A stretch of 64,000 nt of DNA from Phoronis australis. Taxonomy: Eukaryota > Phoronida > Phoronidae. This document shows, in pieces, positions 63,666 through 64,000 of the stretch. The position numbers and the translations under genes are program-made. Position 1 is the stretch's first letter, and the number at the start of each line of letters is the position of its first letter. Location of the stretch: positions 126,748 through 190,747 of the forward strand of contig NMRA01000290.1 in assembly GCA_002633005.1 (NCBI GenBank), read 5' to 3'. The notes under the pieces were generated by a model. It did not search any database. It was not told the DNA's origin and worked only from the letters and a program-made list of their open reading frames with translations.

Positions 63666-64000
63666 CTGAAATATGGAAACATTTTGATCAGTTCACAGAA
63701 AGTGACATGAAAATGCCACTTTACCCAACCACAACACAACACTGCAGTAAAATCCAACCCTTTTAGGGCATAATATGACAGACAAGTGAAATTTTATTTT
63801 ATTTTTGTTCTTTTCATAAAACATAACTTAAGGAGAAACAAATGAATGTTTTAAAGTCGAATATCACAGCGACCACCAGACGATGTTTTCACAAAATGGG
63901 AACACTTAGAACAATGTTAGAAGCTGTGTAAAGATGAATGAAAAAAGTCAGTTTTGGTGACATTGTACTGCGGCAGATCTACAATGAGGCAAAAACACAA

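Overview
This is a 64 kb piece of an intron-rich animal nuclear genome, probably from an aquatic invertebrate. The evidence is GT-AG introns, metazoan housekeeping genes closer in length and sequence to vertebrate than to yeast versions, tRNA-derived SINEs, small foldback elements and a Penelope-like retroelement. There are no operons, Shine-Dalgarno sites or CRISPR arrays. The species cannot be named from the sequence.

Four genes can be assembled exon by exon with consistent phases. (1) Plus strand, 2511-17402: a protein NO VEIN-like gene of at least 15 exons (1,565 residues visible). Its 5' end is cut off by the left edge. It carries the tail of a sacsin/NOV-type ATPase module and a C-terminal DUF3883 domain with PD-(D/E)XK nuclease-like residues. 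(2) Minus strand, 35449-22889: a complete Beclin 1 gene of 14 coding exons and 449 residues, the core autophagy PI3-kinase subunit. (3) Plus strand, 44390-50821: a four-exon MARVEL-domain tetraspan gene of 195 residues, close to plasmolipin/MAL. (4) Minus strand, about 63665-54913: the 3' nine exons of METTL17, the Rsm22-type mitochondrial ribosome assembly factor. Its 5' end is beyond the right edge. Genes 1 and 2 converge, 2 and 3 diverge, and 3 and 4 converge. They do not form a functional cluster.

The space between genes is rich in repeats. At 1-2510 there is a degenerate 77-bp tandem array. The 3' region of gene 1 holds a degenerate array of about 140 bp per unit. A Beclin intron holds an 11-copy minisatellite. 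The 35.5-44.4 kb divergent interval holds a foldback element with relatives at 47 kb, a cluster of GTACGTAC-containing motifs, and a 5'-truncated Penelope-like element with a tRNA-like module and a hammerhead-like core. SINEs, hairpin MITEs and a 27-bp dispersed core are spread across introns on both strands.

Three single N characters (40922, 47412, 62009) each lie within or at the edge of the junction between two near-identical direct copies of 0.55-0.9 kb. The likeliest cause is contig ends or alleles that were not collapsed in assembly. The third pair duplicates a METTL17 exon. Separately, two genes carry an apparently genuine partial tandem duplication of an intron-exon boundary, and in the NO VEIN-like gene the extra copy has lost its splice acceptor.
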